A stretch of 64,000 nt of DNA from Parvibaculum sp. (GCA_002694985.1 NZNS01000010.1:271392-335391), one strand, 5' to 3'. Numbered from the stretch's first letter, positions 43,506 through 53,036 are shown. Notes: generated from the letters alone by a model not told the origin. Made by a program: numbers and translations.

Positions 43506-44351
43506 ATGCCGGACACCTCCCGCAAGTGGTGGATTACAGGCGTGAGCAGCGGACTCGGCAAGGCGATTGCCGCGGCCGCGCTGGAGCGTGGCGATTTCGT
43601 TGCCGGCACGGTGCGCCGGGAAGTGGATCTCGACGTTTTCGAGGCGCAGGCGCCCGGTCGAGCGCTCGGTTTCCTCCTCGATGTGACGGATGGCAACGCT
43701 GTGAGAAAGACGGCGGCCACCATCGAAGAGCGTACAGGCGGCATCGACGTTCTCGTCAACAATGCAGGCTATGGTCTCATCGGCGCGATCGAGGAGGCAA
43801 GCGCGGAAGAAATTCGCGCTCAGTTCGAAGTGAATGTTTTTGGCGCCATCAGCGTTATCCAGTCCATTCTTCCCTTCATGCGCGGACGGCGACGCGGGCA
43901 CATCCTCAACGTGACATCCGTCAGCGGCCTTGCGCCCTGGATGGGAACCGGGATCTACGGCGCAACGAAATATGCGCTTGAATGCATCGGCCAGACACTC
44001 GCCGAAGAGGTCCGCCCTCTCGGTATAAAGGTCACGAATATCGCGCCAGGCGGATTGCGCACGGATTTTGCCACACGCTCGCTTACGGTCTGCAAATCGG
44101 AAATCGCGGATTACGAACCAACCGCCCATCTTGCACGCAGCATTCTTTCAGGTCATGGCGGCAGCGAAGGCGGGGATCCCGCAAAGGCCGCGCTTGCGAT
44201 CCTGAAAGCCGTGGATGCGGAAGAACCGCCGCTTCATCTTCTGCTCGGGGCGGATGCACTTCATTATGTGGGGCGAAAGCTCGGTGCCTTTCACGCAGAA
44301 ATCGCGGACTGGGCGCCCGTCACGCTGTCGATTGCCCACGACGAAAGCTAA
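43506..44351 (+). CDS. short-chain dehydrogenase/reductase
   Basis: 281-residue classical SDR. The nucleotide motif is TGVSSGLGKA (about residues 11-20), followed by NNAG near 86 and the active site NVTSVSG (Ser138) ... YGATK (Tyr151, Lys155). The C-terminal half carries the GLRTDF segment typical of the family. Its place behind the TauD gene suggests oxidation or reduction of a pathway aldehyde/ketone; substrate unknown. Confidence 0.9.
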   Translation: MPDTSRKWWITGVSSGLGKAIAAAALERGDFVAGTVRREVDLDVFEAQAPGRALGFLLDVTDGNAVRKTAATIEERTGGIDVLVNNAGYGLIGAIEEASAEEIRAQFEVNVFGAISVIQSILPFMRGRRRGHILNVTSVSGLAPWMGTGIYGATKYALECIGQTLAEEVRPLGIKVTNIAPGGLRTDFATRSLTVCKSEIADYEPTAHLARSILSGHGGSEGGDPAKAALAILKAVDAEEPPLHLLLGADALHYVGRKLGAFHAEIADWAPVTLSIAHDES

Positions 44352-44404
44352 CCGGAAAAAGCCGCCACCGCGAAAGCCCTCGTGGCAGAACGGGCGGCCC
44401 GCCA

Positions 44405-45220
44405 TCAGGCGGGACGCTGTGTCTCCGCGACGGTGACGCGGAAGCCTGACCGCACTTGCGGGAAATAGTCCCACACCGCCAGATGCCAGGTGCAGCGGTT
44501 GTCCCAGAAGGCGACCGATTTCGGCTGCCAGCGAAAGCGCACATGAAAGTTCGGATTGGCGCAGTGCTTGTAGAGCATCTGGAGAACGCCATCGCTCTCG
44601 GCCTTGCCGAGGCCGACGATCTCCGTCGTGTAGGAGGGATTGACGAAAATGCCCTTACGCCCGGTTACCGGATGTGTGCGCACCACCGGATGTGTGTTGC
44701 AGGGGAAGCGCTTGTTCGGATCGTTCACAATGGGGCGGTAAACATGTTCACCGTCATGCACGGCCTGAAGACCCTCAAGATAAGTCTGCATGCCGGGCGA
44801 CAATGCTTCATAGGCGGCATACATGCTGGCGAACATGGTATCGCCACCCACTTCCGGCACGACCGGCAGATAGAGAATGCTGCCCATCGGCGGAATCTCG
44901 TTGCAGGTAAGATCCGAATGCCAGTTTTCGCCTGCCACGAATTTCGAATTTTCGTCGGCGTGGATCGCGACGACCTCGGGGTGCTCGGCAAGACCCGCCA
45001 CGCCGCTATGAATGGCCAGTTCGCCGAAAGCTCTGCCGAGTTCCTTATGCCGAACATGATCAAGATCCTGATCGCGCAAGAAGATAACCTGATGCTGCAT
45101 CAACGCGTCGTGCAGCTCATCGATGATCTTGTTCGTCAACGGCTTGGAAAGATCAACACCTTCGATCTCTGCTCCGATCCGCGCCGTCATCGGCTTTACC
45201 GTCAAGACTTCGTAATTCAT
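44405..45220 (-). CDS. TauD/TfdA-type Fe(II)/2-oxoglutarate dioxygenase (second)
   Basis: 271 residues from the ATG at 45220 (MNYEVLTVKPMTARIGAEI). The iron site is NWHSDLT (His101, Asp103) and TWHLAVWDYF, and the distal Arg is in RSGFRVTVAETQRP. It follows the taurine/2,4-D dioxygenase pattern (GAEIEGVDLSKPL, PPMGSILYLPVVPEVGGDTMF) more closely than the first copy does. It converges with the SDR gene, 53 bases between stops, and follows the FMN reductase gene on the same strand. Confidence 0.9.
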   Translation of the reverse strand: MNYEVLTVKPMTARIGAEIEGVDLSKPLTNKIIDELHDALMQHQVIFLRDQDLDHVRHKELGRAFGELAIHSGVAGLAEHPEVVAIHADENSKFVAGENWHSDLTCNEIPPMGSILYLPVVPEVGGDTMFASMYAAYEALSPGMQTYLEGLQAVHDGEHVYRPIVNDPNKRFPCNTHPVVRTHPVTGRKGIFVNPSYTTEIVGLGKAESDGVLQMLYKHCANPNFHVRFRWQPKSVAFWDNRCTWHLAVWDYFPQVRSGFRVTVAETQRPA

Positions 45221-45352
45221 CGCCTTGGCCCTGCACTGAACTCGAGGAAAACTCACCATACGGGACACGGCATCCGCGCCCATGGGAACACTAATCAAAA
45301 GCCATGCCAAAGGCTTGTCTGGGAACGCCCAAGCATTTGACCGCGACCGGCC

Positions 45353-45961
45353 TTACATGCCGAATGGATAGGTCTTGAGGTCGAAAGCCTCGCTTTCACG
45401 CACCGTCCTGAGCGCCCTGGCATATTCGACAAGCATGGCGAGGCTGAAATCGCAGCGATTCTCGATCGCCGTCTCGGCTTCCTCGTCCTTCGCAGGGGTT
45501 CCGTTGAGCACCCCCTTAACGCCGCGAATGACAAGATGGTCGGGAATCCAGCAGATACGATTGTTCTTGAAGCCGGTCAGCCGCAGCTCAACCATCGGAT
45601 AGGTGCCGCCCGCGCTCGCGGAGATACCGACGATAAGACCCGGCTTGTGCGCTAGTTCGCTTGTGCAGAGCAGAAGCATGTTCTTCAACGCGGGCGGTGC
45701 CATGCCGTGCCACTCGGGCACGACAACAACGAAACCGTCACAGGAAGAAAGCTCTGCCGAGATGGGCTTCCACGCATCGTTCAACGGAGAAGGCTCCGAA
45801 GAGAAGGCGGATTCATCCCAGAAAGGCAGGGGCGCAAGTCCGAGGTCAATCGGATCACCCGCCACCGCGCCACGCGCTTTCAGTCGCTCGGCCAGATAAG
45901 ACGCGACCTTGAGCGATTGAGACTTCGGTCGCTGGCTACCCGATATAATGCTGATTTTCAT
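45353..45961 (-). CDS. NADPH-dependent FMN reductase
   Basis: 202-residue flavodoxin-fold reductase. The ATG at 45961 (MKISIISGSQRPKSQSLKVA) has AAGGG 8 bases upstream and places the phosphate loop SGSQRPKSQS at the start, as usual. FVVVVPEWHGMAPPALKNML and LIVGISASAGGTYPMVELR are the other family segments. It may supply reduced flavin to the pathway monooxygenase or a quinone-type reduction. It is the first gene of a minus-strand pair with the second TauD gene. Confidence 0.88.
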   Translation of the reverse strand: MKISIISGSQRPKSQSLKVASYLAERLKARGAVAGDPIDLGLAPLPFWDESAFSSEPSPLNDAWKPISAELSSCDGFVVVVPEWHGMAPPALKNMLLLCTSELAHKPGLIVGISASAGGTYPMVELRLTGFKNNRICWIPDHLVIRGVKGVLNGTPAKDEEAETAIENRCDFSLAMLVEYARALRTVRESEAFDLKTYPFGM

Positions 45962-46292
45962 GATGCCCTTCATTGTGCAGCACGCCGCTGTCGTGCCGTT
46001 CATTGTCCGGAAAAGACTAGGCTCTGCTGCTGTCACGGTCTTGTCCGCAGGCGCGCATTTGTTTTCACGTTGCGGCCCAACGAACGCAGAACCACCTCGA
46101 ATGCCGCTTTTGAAGGCGGCCGCTCGCCGGTTTTCTAGGCAGTCGCGCGCCCTGCCCCGCTCACGGACAACAGTTTGGACGCACAGCCGCAAGAGATATG
46201 GAAGGCGCTTGCCTAATATCGCCGTCAGATAGTCAGAGGCCCGAAATTTGCGTCTCCTTCAATACGGGCCAGCGTTCGAGCGGAGTGTTTTC

Positions 46293-47477
46293 ATGTCCAC
46301 TAATATCCTCACCGATGCGTTCTTCGAGGGATTCAGCAGCTCTCTTGGCGACGTCACCGAAGCGGAAACGCTGCCTCCCGCCTGCTATACGGATGAAGAA
46401 TTTTTCGATTTCGAGAAAGATGCCCTTTTTAATCGCGAATGGCTCTGCGTCGGGCGCGAGGACTGGGTAAAGAACCCGGGCGATTATTTCACAGCAACGC
46501 ATATCGGCGAACCGCTGATCATTTCGCGAACACGCGAAGGCGAGCTGAAGGCCATGTCGGCCGTCTGTCAGCATCGAGCCATGCTCGTCGCGGAAGGGCG
46601 CGGCAATACCAAGGCCTTTGTCTGCCCCTATCACCACTGGACCTATGGGCTGGATGGCCGCCTGGTGGGCGCGCCGGCCATGAGCAAGACCTGCGACTTC
46701 GATCGCAACGATGTGAGCCTGCCGGAGATCAAGACGGAAATCTGGGAAGGCTTCATCTTCGTCAATTTCGATGCCGATGCGCTGCCACTGGCGCCACGTC
46801 TCACAACGGTGAGCGAGGCGCTGGTCAACTATGACCTCCCGAACGCCGAGGGCGCCGTCCCGGACGAGCCGCAGAGCTATCCGTGGAACTGGAAGGTCAT
46901 GATGGAGAATAACAATGACGGGTATCACGCAACCCGTCTTCACAAAGGGCCGCTCCACGACTTCATTCCGAGCGAGCTCGCCACCTTTCCGGAAATGCCG
47001 GAGGGAAGCGCTGGTTATCTGCGGTTTAATGGAACGCTTCATCCCGACGCTGCCTTCAATCCGCTGCAGAAAGCTGTGCTTCCGGTCTTTCCGAAGCTGA
47101 CCTCCGAAGAGCGTCATCGCGCGATGTTCGCGAATATCCCTCCCTCGCTTTCGCTCGTCATCACCTCCGACATGGTGATCTACCTGATCCTTCATGCGGA
47201 ATCCGCCAACAGCCACTCCATGACCATCGGCTGGCTGGTCGCACCGGGCGCCATGTCGGAGCCGCTCTTTCAAGAGCGCCTCGACATGAACATGCGAACT
47301 GCCATGGAAATCACAGAGCAGGATCTCCATGTAGACAAGCTCGTGCAGATTGGTCTCAAATCGCGCTTCTCCGTGCGCGGCCGCTATTCGTGGCAGGAGC
47401 GCGCACAGAGCGACCTCAATCACTGGCTCGTCACGCGCTATCAGCAGGAGTGGCAGCGCCGCAAGGCCGCTTCGTGA
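46293..47477 (+). CDS. Rieske non-heme iron oxygenase, alpha subunit
   Basis: 394 residues from the ATG at 46293, which has a GGAG ribosome site. The Rieske cluster motif is CQHRAML ... CPYHHWTYG (Cys92, His94, Cys111, His114). The mononuclear iron site is ENNNDGYHATRLHKG (His212, His217, with Asp209 as the bridging residue). It belongs to the ring-hydroxylating / N- or O-demethylating oxygenase class. No ferredoxin or reductase component is encoded nearby, so a housekeeping redox chain must serve it. It starts the operon with the DODA-type dioxygenase and formamidase. Confidence 0.92.
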   Translation: MSTNILTDAFFEGFSSSLGDVTEAETLPPACYTDEEFFDFEKDALFNREWLCVGREDWVKNPGDYFTATHIGEPLIISRTREGELKAMSAVCQHRAMLVAEGRGNTKAFVCPYHHWTYGLDGRLVGAPAMSKTCDFDRNDVSLPEIKTEIWEGFIFVNFDADALPLAPRLTTVSEALVNYDLPNAEGAVPDEPQSYPWNWKVMMENNNDGYHATRLHKGPLHDFIPSELATFPEMPEGSAGYLRFNGTLHPDAAFNPLQKAVLPVFPKLTSEERHRAMFANIPPSLSLVITSDMVIYLILHAESANSHSMTIGWLVAPGAMSEPLFQERLDMNMRTAMEITEQDLHVDKLVQIGLKSRFSVRGRYSWQERAQSDLNHWLVTRYQQEWQRRKAAS

Positions 47478-47503
47478 CGCATATTGAAACTGGATGACAT
47501 CAG

Positions 47504-48295
47504 ATGCAGACCAATAGCGGCAGGCCGCAGCCCGCGATTTTCTTTGGACACGGAAGCCCCGGCAATGTCCTGGAGGACAATTTCGTCACCCGGACCTGGG
47601 AAAATCTCGGCCGCGAATTCGGCAAACCGAAGGGCATTATCTGCATTTCTGCCCATTGGTATACGCGTGGTGTCCGGGTAACGGCGGGCGCCCATCCCGG
47701 CACGATCCATGATTTCGGTGGTTTTCCAGAAGCGATGTACGACATGCACTATCCGGCGCCCGGCAGCCCCGCGCTCGCCGCGGCCATCCGCGATAGGCTC
47801 GCTCCGGTCGATGTCGAACTCGACAAGGAGCGCGGATTCGACCATGGCTCGTGGTGCGTTCTCACAAAGGCCTTTCCGCAAGCCGATGTGCCGCTCGTCC
47901 AGATCGGCATGGATGCCTCTCTTTCTCCGGCGCAGCATTTTGAAATCGGCAAGGTTCTCGGTGCTTTCCGCGACGAAGGCTACCTCCTCATGGGGAGCGG
48001 CAACATCGTCCACAACTTGTCGGAGATGGACTGGCAGATGCGCGACGGCAGCTATGACTGGGCCAGCCGTTTCGGGGATTACATCCGTGGCAGCATTGCC
48101 AATGACACGCCGGAAAATCTCATCGACTATGTATCGCAGGACAGGGACGCTACGCTTTCCGTGCCGCATCCCGATCACTACCTGCCTCTTCTTTATGTCA
48201 TGGGCGCCCGGCGCGTCGGCGAACCCGTGCGTTTCGAGACGCCGATTGTCGAATATGGCTCGCTGGACATGACCACCGTCGTCATCGGAGGCTGA
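47504..48295 (+). CDS. LigB-superfamily dioxygenase, DODA type
   Basis: 263 residues, the size of YgiD/4,5-DOPA extradiol dioxygenases. The metal-site residues are in FFGHGSPGNV (His16), ISAHWYTRG (His51), and GFDHGSWC (His114), the last being the catalytic-type His. The C-terminal GSGNIVHNLSEMDW and SVPHPDHYLPLLYVMGA are typical. It would open a catechol-like ring between or next to hydroxyls. It lies 26 bases after the Rieske oxygenase, so hydroxylation then ring cleavage is the natural reading. Confidence 0.9.
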   Translation: MQTNSGRPQPAIFFGHGSPGNVLEDNFVTRTWENLGREFGKPKGIICISAHWYTRGVRVTAGAHPGTIHDFGGFPEAMYDMHYPAPGSPALAAAIRDRLAPVDVELDKERGFDHGSWCVLTKAFPQADVPLVQIGMDASLSPAQHFEIGKVLGAFRDEGYLLMGSGNIVHNLSEMDWQMRDGSYDWASRFGDYIRGSIANDTPENLIDYVSQDRDATLSVPHPDHYLPLLYVMGARRVGEPVRFETPIVEYGSLDMTTVVIGG

Positions 48296-48490
48296 CACTT
48301 CCTTTCGCCGCATCGGGAGGCAGGTTGCCCGGCAGTCTGCCTTCCCACAAGGCAACGCCTGAAACGGCAGGCACATCCGGCAACATCTTCTGCGCGTCAA
48401 AGCAAGACCGTTTCCGCGTGAAACCTGAAACTGGTGATATTCGCTCCCGCCTTCTGCGGGAGTACCAGTATCAAGGCACGAGGAGTTTTC

Positions 48491-49570
48491 ATGGCGCATT
48501 CTGTCATTCCAGAGTCCAAGGCGGCGTCGCACGCTCACCCCACGGCGCTTCATCTCCTCAAGGCCACGCCAGAAACCTGTCACTGGGGGTATTTCGATCC
48601 GTCGCTTGCGCCCGTACTTACCGTGAACAGCGGCGACCTCGTTCAAGCCGAGGCCGTCACACATCATGCGGGCGACGCTCCAGAGCTGATGATGGACGAC
48701 GCCGTTCGCCACATCTACGACACCATCCCTGAGAGTGACCGCAATCCCGGCGTTCACCTGATGACGGGCCCGATCTACGTCAAGGACGCAAAGCCGGGCG
48801 ACATGCTGGAAGTACGCTACCTGCGCATGGTGCCGCGCTTCGACTATGGCTCGAATCTCGCCGCGAACTGGGGCCACCTCTACAAGGAGTTCGGCGAAAA
48901 GGAACGTGTGACGATCTACCGGCTCGACCGCGCGACAAACCAGGCGGAAGCTCACTATGCCTATGATTATCCGGGTCTCTACGAGACCCCGGGCAAGATC
49001 ACCAATTGCCCGGAATGCGACCGGCACAAGGCGCTGAACGGCGTGCGCGTTCCCGTGCGCCCGCATCTTGGAACGGCGGGCGTCGCGCCTGATGCCCCGG
49101 GCCGCGTCAGTACTATTCCGCCAGGCGCGCATGGCGGCAATATCGACAACTGGCGTATCGGCGCTGGCGCCACGATGTTTTACCCCGTCGCGGTCGATGG
49201 CGGCCTCTTCTCCGTCGGCGATCCGCACATTTCGCAGGGCGATGGCGAAATCAGCGGCACCGCCATCGAAGCCTCGCTGGATGTTCTCTTCCAGATCGTG
49301 CTGCGCAAGGATTTCGAATTTCCCTCACCGCTTCTCGAAACGCCGAATTACTGGATCGTCCACGGTTTCGACGAGGATCTGAACGTCGCGATGCGCAATG
49401 CCTCGCTCGACATGCTGAAGTTCCTCAACGAAGAACGCGATCTCAGCAAGGACGACGCCTACTCCCTGATGAGCATTTCAGCCGACTTCACCGTCACGCA
49501 AGTGGTGGATGGGCGACAAGGCGTTCACGTCCGCATGCCGCGCACTATCTTTGCACCGGACAAGAAATAG
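48491..49570 (+). CDS. fmdA: acetamidase/formamidase
   Basis: 359 residues from the ATG at 48491 (AGGAG 5 bases upstream). The FmdA/AmdA family is recognised from HWGYFDPSLAPVLTVNSGD, GPIYVKDAKPGDMLEVR, PPGAHGGNIDNWRIGAGA, FSVGDPHISQGDGEISGTAIE and the end TVTQVVDGRQGVHVRMP. Such enzymes hydrolyse formamide, acetamide or related short amides to acid plus ammonia. It lies 195 bases after the DODA-type gene, and the next gene encodes a second formamidase domain fused to a regulator. Confidence 0.92.
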   Translation: MAHSVIPESKAASHAHPTALHLLKATPETCHWGYFDPSLAPVLTVNSGDLVQAEAVTHHAGDAPELMMDDAVRHIYDTIPESDRNPGVHLMTGPIYVKDAKPGDMLEVRYLRMVPRFDYGSNLAANWGHLYKEFGEKERVTIYRLDRATNQAEAHYAYDYPGLYETPGKITNCPECDRHKALNGVRVPVRPHLGTAGVAPDAPGRVSTIPPGAHGGNIDNWRIGAGATMFYPVAVDGGLFSVGDPHISQGDGEISGTAIEASLDVLFQIVLRKDFEFPSPLLETPNYWIVHGFDEDLNVAMRNASLDMLKFLNEERDLSKDDAYSLMSISADFTVTQVVDGRQGVHVRMPRTIFAPDKK

Positions 49571-49765
49571 CTGCAAATCGCGGCCTTTCACCTGAGGCAT
49601 GCTTTTTGCGATGCAACAAGCATGTGAGGCAGACGGCGGGCCAAGTGCAACGGTTTCCGAAGTGTCGGACCATTAGAGCCCTCCGAACTGCACATATTTA
49701 CGGCAGGCAGTGGACCGTTTTTTCGGCAGTCCGCGCCGGCGCGTTGTTGGAGTGTGTGCGGACGC

Positions 49766-52144
49766 ATGGATGCATGGAGATTTTCAACCGAGGCTTACCC
49801 GAAGCAGGATCGTTATGAGGCATGGCAGGAGGCACTTGAACGCCTTGCTCTCAAGCCGATAGGGCATGAAACAGAGGATGGTGCTTATGGCTTGATGTCG
49901 GCGGTCGTCTCGCAGTCTGGCATCAGTTTTACACGCCTCATTTCTACACCGCAGGACATCAGCGCCATTCACGAGCTGAACAAGTCCTCCGGTAAAGACG
50001 GTGTCTGGGTTGCTTCACTTCTTGAAGGCCACATTACTTTCCACGATGGTGGCACCGACCTGAAAGCAACGGGCGGGGATATCGTTTATGGCGCTGTGGG
50101 TTCACGCACCACCTTCACGCTCGAAACCTTCTGTCGCGTCGTCATTATCTATATTCCCCGCGCCGCCTTCCGGCCACGCCTGATGGCACCGCTGCCGACA
50201 AAGGTGATCCATCTTTCAGGCCGCGCAGGGATCGGGCATGTGTTGGCGGGCTTTCTTGCCTCCGTCGCGGAAGCCCTTGAAGACCTCAGCGTCGACCAGC
50301 TTCGTCCCATTGAGCTTGCGCTACCGGAGTTTCTCATGGCGGGCATTTTCCGCCAGGCGGATACCCGCGCACTGGGCGGCGCCGCCGGCGTACGCGCCGC
50401 GCTTCTCCATCGCATCTGCCAGACCATCGAATCCCAGCTCGGCGACCCGGAGCTTTCCCTTGCCAATATCGCCGAGGCGCACGGCATCTCGCCCCGCTAT
50501 GTACAGAAGCTTTTCGAATCCGTCGGCCAGAGCTTCATTCGCTATATCCGCTACCGTCGGCTGGAACGTTGCCGCTACGACCTTGAAAGCCCCATCCACG
50601 GCCAGCTTTCGATCTCCGACATCTGTTTCCGCTGGGGCTTCAACGACGCCGCCCATTTCAGCCGCGCTTTTCGTGATCAGTATGGTGTCTCCCCGCGCGA
50701 GTATCGCCGTGCCGCGCCCGGCAACCAGCAGCAGCTCCACCACTGGGGCACAACGCGCGGCCGTCCGGACGGCAGCGCCCGCGAGGAGCGGCCCGCGCCC
50801 TCCGGTGGCGAAGACAGCGCGGAAATCGATGAACTTGTTCTCGAAGCACCGCTCATCAAGGCCGAAACGCCCTCCATTCCCGTGCCGCTGTCTGAGGACG
50901 GTGCGCGGCACCATTATATTCCGGTTACCGCAAAGACCGTTCACTGGGGATATTTCAGCCGGTTTCTGCCGCCCGTCCTTGAAATGCGTTCCGGCGACTT
51001 CGTCACCATCGAAACGCTGACGCAACACGCCTATGACGATTACGAGCGCATGATCGAAAATGATCCCGGCGCCGAAAGCGTCTTTCACTGGACGAAGGAC
51101 GGAAAAAATGTCGACAGGCGCGGCGCGGGGCCTATGGATGCATCTACTTACGGGCGCGGGCCCGGCGAAGGTTTCGGCGTTCATATCTGCACCGGCCCCA
51201 TCGCCATTCAGGATGCGAAACCGGGAGACATCGTCGAACTTCGTATTCTCGACATTCATCCCCGGCCAAGTGCGAGCCAGCGTTTCGAGGGCCGTTATTT
51301 TGGCAGCAACGCCGCCGCGTGGTGGGGCTTTCACTACAATGAGCTTCTGACACCGCCAACGCCACGCGAGGTCATTACGATCTACGAGATCGAGCAGCGG
51401 GATGAACGCGACGTCGCCCGCGCCGTCTACAATTATCGTTGGACCCCGCAGACCGACCCCTTCGGCGTCGTGCATGAGACGATCGATTATCCAGGTGTTC
51501 CGGTCGACCACACAACCATCGAAAAGAACTTCGATGTCCTGAAGAACATCGAAATCCCGCTGCGAGCCCATTTCGGTGTGGTCGCTCTCGCACCCGATCA
51601 CTGGGGTATTGTCGATTCCGTTCCACCGGCCTATTTCGGTGGCAATATCGACAATTGGCGGCTTGGCGCGGGCTCGCGCATCTTCCTGCCCGTCTCTGTT
51701 CCAGGTGGCCTGCTTTCCGTCGGCGATCCACATGCATCGCAAGGCGATTCCGAGCTTTGCGGTACGGCCATCGAATGTTCGCTGACCGGTGTCTTTCAGG
51801 TTGTGCTGCACAAAAAGCGTGATCACCGGGGCAAGTTGCTCGATCTCGATTACCCGTTGATCGAGACGGAGGAGGAATGGGTTATCACCGGCTTTGCCCA
51901 TCCGAACTATCTGAAAGAGCTGGGCAAGAACGCGCAAAGCGAGGTCTACAAGCAAGCATCGGTCGATATGGCGATGCGAGATGCCTTCAGGAAGACACGC
52001 CGCTTTCTGATGACGACGAAGGGGTTGAGCGAAGATGAAGCAATCTCGCTCATTTCAGTCGCCGTCGATTTCGGCATCACTCAGGTCGTGGATGGCAACT
52101 GGGGCGTTCACGCCATCATTCGGAAATCGATGTTTCTCGATTGA
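49766..52144 (+). CDS. AraC-family regulator fused to an acetamidase/formamidase domain
   Basis: 792 residues in one uninterrupted frame. Residues about 1-200 look like the AraC-type ligand-sensing half. A two-helix-turn-helix AraC domain follows at about 215-311 (LSLANIAEAHGISPRYVQKL ... LSISDICFRWGFNDAAHFSR ... GVSPREYRR). A polar linker rich in Gly, Arg and Glu covers 312-380. The rest (381-792) is a full-length FmdA/AmdA domain (KTVHWGYFSRFLPPVLEMRSGD, GPIAIQDAKPGDIVEL, FGGNIDNWRLGAGS, LSVGDPHASQGDSELCGTAIE, ITQVVDGNWGVHA). This gives a regulator carrying its own amidase-like sensor or enzyme. GTG at 49754 is an alternative start. Confidence 0.9.
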   Translation: MDAWRFSTEAYPKQDRYEAWQEALERLALKPIGHETEDGAYGLMSAVVSQSGISFTRLISTPQDISAIHELNKSSGKDGVWVASLLEGHITFHDGGTDLKATGGDIVYGAVGSRTTFTLETFCRVVIIYIPRAAFRPRLMAPLPTKVIHLSGRAGIGHVLAGFLASVAEALEDLSVDQLRPIELALPEFLMAGIFRQADTRALGGAAGVRAALLHRICQTIESQLGDPELSLANIAEAHGISPRYVQKLFESVGQSFIRYIRYRRLERCRYDLESPIHGQLSISDICFRWGFNDAAHFSRAFRDQYGVSPREYRRAAPGNQQQLHHWGTTRGRPDGSAREERPAPSGGEDSAEIDELVLEAPLIKAETPSIPVPLSEDGARHHYIPVTAKTVHWGYFSRFLPPVLEMRSGDFVTIETLTQHAYDDYERMIENDPGAESVFHWTKDGKNVDRRGAGPMDASTYGRGPGEGFGVHICTGPIAIQDAKPGDIVELRILDIHPRPSASQRFEGRYFGSNAAAWWGFHYNELLTPPTPREVITIYEIEQRDERDVARAVYNYRWTPQTDPFGVVHETIDYPGVPVDHTTIEKNFDVLKNIEIPLRAHFGVVALAPDHWGIVDSVPPAYFGGNIDNWRLGAGSRIFLPVSVPGGLLSVGDPHASQGDSELCGTAIECSLTGVFQVVLHKKRDHRGKLLDLDYPLIETEEEWVITGFAHPNYLKELGKNAQSEVYKQASVDMAMRDAFRKTRRFLMTTKGLSEDEAISLISVAVDFGITQVVDGNWGVHAIIRKSMFLD

Positions 52145-53036
52145 AGGACGCGGCCAGCGCCGCAAGTCTATCCACGCCGAGATTGGCGCCCTTCACCTCG
52201 CAAGCTGCCGCCGCGACGCGCGCAGCGAAAGCCATCGCATCGGGGAAAGCCGCGCCGGCAAGGTCGGCGAACAAAAAGCCTGCGTGAAATGCATCGCCTG
52301 CGCCTGTCGTGTCGATGGCTGTGCAGCCAAAGGCAGGAACGAAATGGACCGCCTCGCCCGCAATCGCCCCCACCGCGCCTTCTTCACCCATGGTGACGAC
52401 ATGGGCCGTGCCACCCAGTTCGGCGAGCGCGCGAAGCATGTCCTCCGGCGCACTGGAACCGGCGAGATCGACCGCGAGGGCGCGCGGCACAATCGCCGTA
52501 TTCACACGCGTCAACAGCTCTCGCGTCCCATCTGTCAACACTTCGGCATCGGTCAGAGTCGGTATCCCCCGACGCGCCGCCTCGACGGCAATCGCGATGG
52601 ATGCTTCCACTTCATGCCCGTCGAAATAGACGCTCAGCGTCCTGTTCCAGAGGTCTTCCGCCACCCTTCCGGAGAAAGATGGAAAGTCAGGTGGAGCCGT
52701 TTCCACGATAGCGCGCTCGCCCGTCGCCCTATCCACCATGATATAGGCACAAGGGGCCGCCATACCGTGCGCGGTTTCGGCGGGGCTGCAATCGACACCG
52801 CGCTCCTCAAGAAAGCCCCGCACACGCGCCGCCGCCGCGTCGTCACCGATAACGCCTGCGTAAGCTACCGCGCAGCCAAGACCTGCCAGCGTTACCGCCG
52901 CATTTACGCATTGACCGCCGACAAGCAAGGCGGGGTCGCTCGTGCGCTGCTTGCTGTCCGGCTGCAGACGCGCGAGATCGACGCCAAAGACAAGATCGAG
53001 ACTGTTACGTCCGACACATAAAACCTGGCCCCTCAT
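52116..53036 (-). CDS. PfkB/ribokinase-family sugar or nucleoside kinase
   Basis: 306 residues from the ATG at 53036 (AGGAG 7 bases upstream). N-terminal VLCVGRNSLDLVFGVD and GGQCVNAAVTLAGLG replace the usual GG..N.A..LA.LG. The anion hole and catalytic base are in IDTTGAGDAFHAGFLFADLAG. ATP-dependent phosphorylation of a sugar, nucleoside or related alcohol; substrate unknown. Its 3' end overlaps the end of the convergent AraC-formamidase gene by 29 bases. Confidence 0.9.
   Translation of the reverse strand: MRGQVLCVGRNSLDLVFGVDLARLQPDSKQRTSDPALLVGGQCVNAAVTLAGLGCAVAYAGVIGDDAAAARVRGFLEERGVDCSPAETAHGMAAPCAYIMVDRATGERAIVETAPPDFPSFSGRVAEDLWNRTLSVYFDGHEVEASIAIAVEAARRGIPTLTDAEVLTDGTRELLTRVNTAIVPRALAVDLAGSSAPEDMLRALAELGGTAHVVTMGEEGAVGAIAGEAVHFVPAFGCTAIDTTGAGDAFHAGFLFADLAGAAFPDAMAFAARVAAAACEVKGANLGVDRLAALAASFNRETSISE

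Noticed and set aside
44352..44411. Hairpin CCCGCC-ATCA-GGCGGG as terminator between the SDR and second TauD genes
   Set aside because: It lies at the end of the TauD coding region and no T-run follows on either strand.
47441..49228. 595-residue minus-strand reading frame
   Set aside because: It lies antisense to the DODA-type dioxygenase and formamidase genes, shows no domain, and reflects high-GC codon structure.
50321..51955. 544-residue minus-strand reading frame
   Set aside because: Antisense to the AraC-formamidase fusion; composition and lack of motifs mark it as a shadow.
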